A stretch of DNA of 64,000 nt. It comes from Aulostomus chinensis. Its lineage: Eukaryota > Chordata > Actinopteri > Syngnathiformes > Aulostomidae. Position numbers and translations under genes: made by a program. The notes beneath the pieces are model-generated. The model did not search any database and had not been told where the DNA came from. It worked only from the letters and a program-made list of their open reading frames with translations. Positions 63,978 through 64,000 of this stretch are shown here, in pieces; the stretch's first letter is position 1; every line of letters begins with the position of its first letter. The DNA lies in contig JBBMOA010000021.1 in assembly GCA_037954235.1 (NCBI GenBank), positions 23,106,625 through 23,170,624 of the forward strand. Reading direction: 5' to 3'.

Positions 63978-64000
63978 TCTGCATGAAGTGTTCATTTTGG
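63978..64000 (+). repeat. Partial monomer at the right edge
   Basis: These are the first 23 bases of a new monomer, starting at the tctgcatg anchor. The array continues to the right without any boundary in the window. Confidence 0.95.

Larger units (their letters stand above)
1..64000 (+). repeat. 187-bp tandem satellite array filling the window
   Basis: The same unit of about 187 bp repeats head to tail throughout. The motif tctgcatg recurs at 41, 228, 415, 602, 789 and so on to 63978, which is 342 periods with a mean of 186.95 bp. All monomers have the same orientation, and no unique sequence, transposon or spacer breaks the array. The indels I found (-1 near 14585, 16454, 18884, 22001, 23560, 25053, 28344, 29540, 30977, 32746, 40196, 48497, 50583; +1 near 23450 and 27775; -2 near 61842, 62775, 63708) add up to the observed 17-bp shortfall. 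Monomers differ by substitutions at recurrent diagnostic sites, and neighbours are often less alike than monomers several units away. A satellite of this size and homogeneity is typical of eukaryotic centromeric, pericentromeric or other heterochromatin. I do not recognise the family, and no gene or RNA gene is present. Confidence 0.98.
61720..64000 (+). repeat. Nearly pure type A tract with 5- and 10-monomer repeats
   Basis: A 2-bp deletion (cagtcgtttc for cagtcaagtttc) occurs at about 61841, 62774 and 63707. Each step is 933 bp, which is five monomers minus 2. The caaaattcagg change follows at 61915 and 63781, 1866 bp apart, but not in the middle copy. All monomers here are type A, apart from a few with the aaaacgct site. 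Confidence 0.85.

Noticed and set aside
1..64000. CRISPR array
   Set aside because: Repeats are contiguous 187-bp units with no unique spacers between them, and there are no cas genes.
1..64000. CENP-B box
   Set aside because: The CpG-bearing stretch tctcgctgagaaaacgct looks loosely similar, but the spacing of the essential TTCG, A and CGGG positions does not fit, and I noticed no CGGG in the array.
1..64000. Primate alpha satellite
   Set aside because: The period is 187 bp, not about 171, and the sequence does not resemble alphoid monomers.
1..64000. Naming a species or declaring an active centromere
   Set aside because: I do not recognise this family with certainty, and sequence alone cannot show kinetochore activity.
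1..64000. Repeat-protein gene
   Set aside because: 187 is not a multiple of 3, so the frame shifts every unit, and stops occur in every frame of the consensus.
1..64000. Inverted monomers or embedded transposons
   Set aside because: Every monomer I followed has the same orientation, and the full length is explained by 187-bp units plus small indels.

Overview
The whole window is one uninterrupted satellite DNA array. A unit of 187 bp (about 36% GC in a monomer I counted) is repeated head to tail on one strand from the first base to the last. With the motif tctgcatg as phase marker, the first full monomer starts at 41 and the last, cut by the window edge, at 63978. That distance holds 342 periods. 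It is 17 bp shorter than 342 x 187, and the indels I found by eye (thirteen -1, two +1, three -2) sum to exactly -17. I see no genes, RNA genes, mobile elements, inverted monomers or unique spacer. This is eukaryotic heterochromatin-type DNA, as at a centromere, pericentromere or other satellite block. I do not recognise the family and cannot name the species. The 187-bp unit and its sequence do not match primate alpha satellite (about 171 bp), and I saw no CENP-B box.

Monomers fall into two main sequence types plus intermediates, defined by linked sites. Type A has aaaacact, aaaatgccataac, gtgagttttcag, caacctg, gcataaacttgaag and ttacagcttg. Type B has aaaacgct, aaaaagctataac, gtgatttttcag, caccctg, gcaaaaactcaaag and ttagaggtgg. 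Type C has aaaacgct and aaaacagccataac on an otherwise A-like body. Many monomers are mosaics with a switch inside the unit, as expected from unequal exchange and gene conversion.

No single higher-order repeat (HOR) covers the window. Instead there are layered local duplications of whole monomers. From 0.24 to 13 kb, three overlapping copies of a multi-kb segment lie 29-35 and 11-13 monomers apart. Between 13 and 25 kb, blocks recur at 18/19, 23 and 13/14 monomers. Further right are a 7-mer (25.4-28.0 kb), a three-copy 5/7-mer block (30.1-32.9 kb), a 6-mer (34.8-36.6 kb), a dimer (38.0-38.7 kb), a 9-mer (40.8-43.4 kb), a trimer (46.2-47.4 kb), a 10-mer (50.6-53.4 kb), a 6-mer (56.5-58.6 kb), an 8-mer (59.0-61.7 kb) and a 5/10-mer (61.7 kb to the end). 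The last 2.3 kb are nearly pure type A. Private mutations shared at exact multiples of 187 bp support each duplication.

Nothing here forms a coding or pathway system. The interest lies in array evolution: linked marker haplotypes that spread, a recurrent 15-nt palindromic variant, apparent CpG decay at the few CpG sites, and a possible internal duplication within the 187-bp unit. The only longer reading frame (63 codons at 27717-27908) is a by-product of changes in one A tract.
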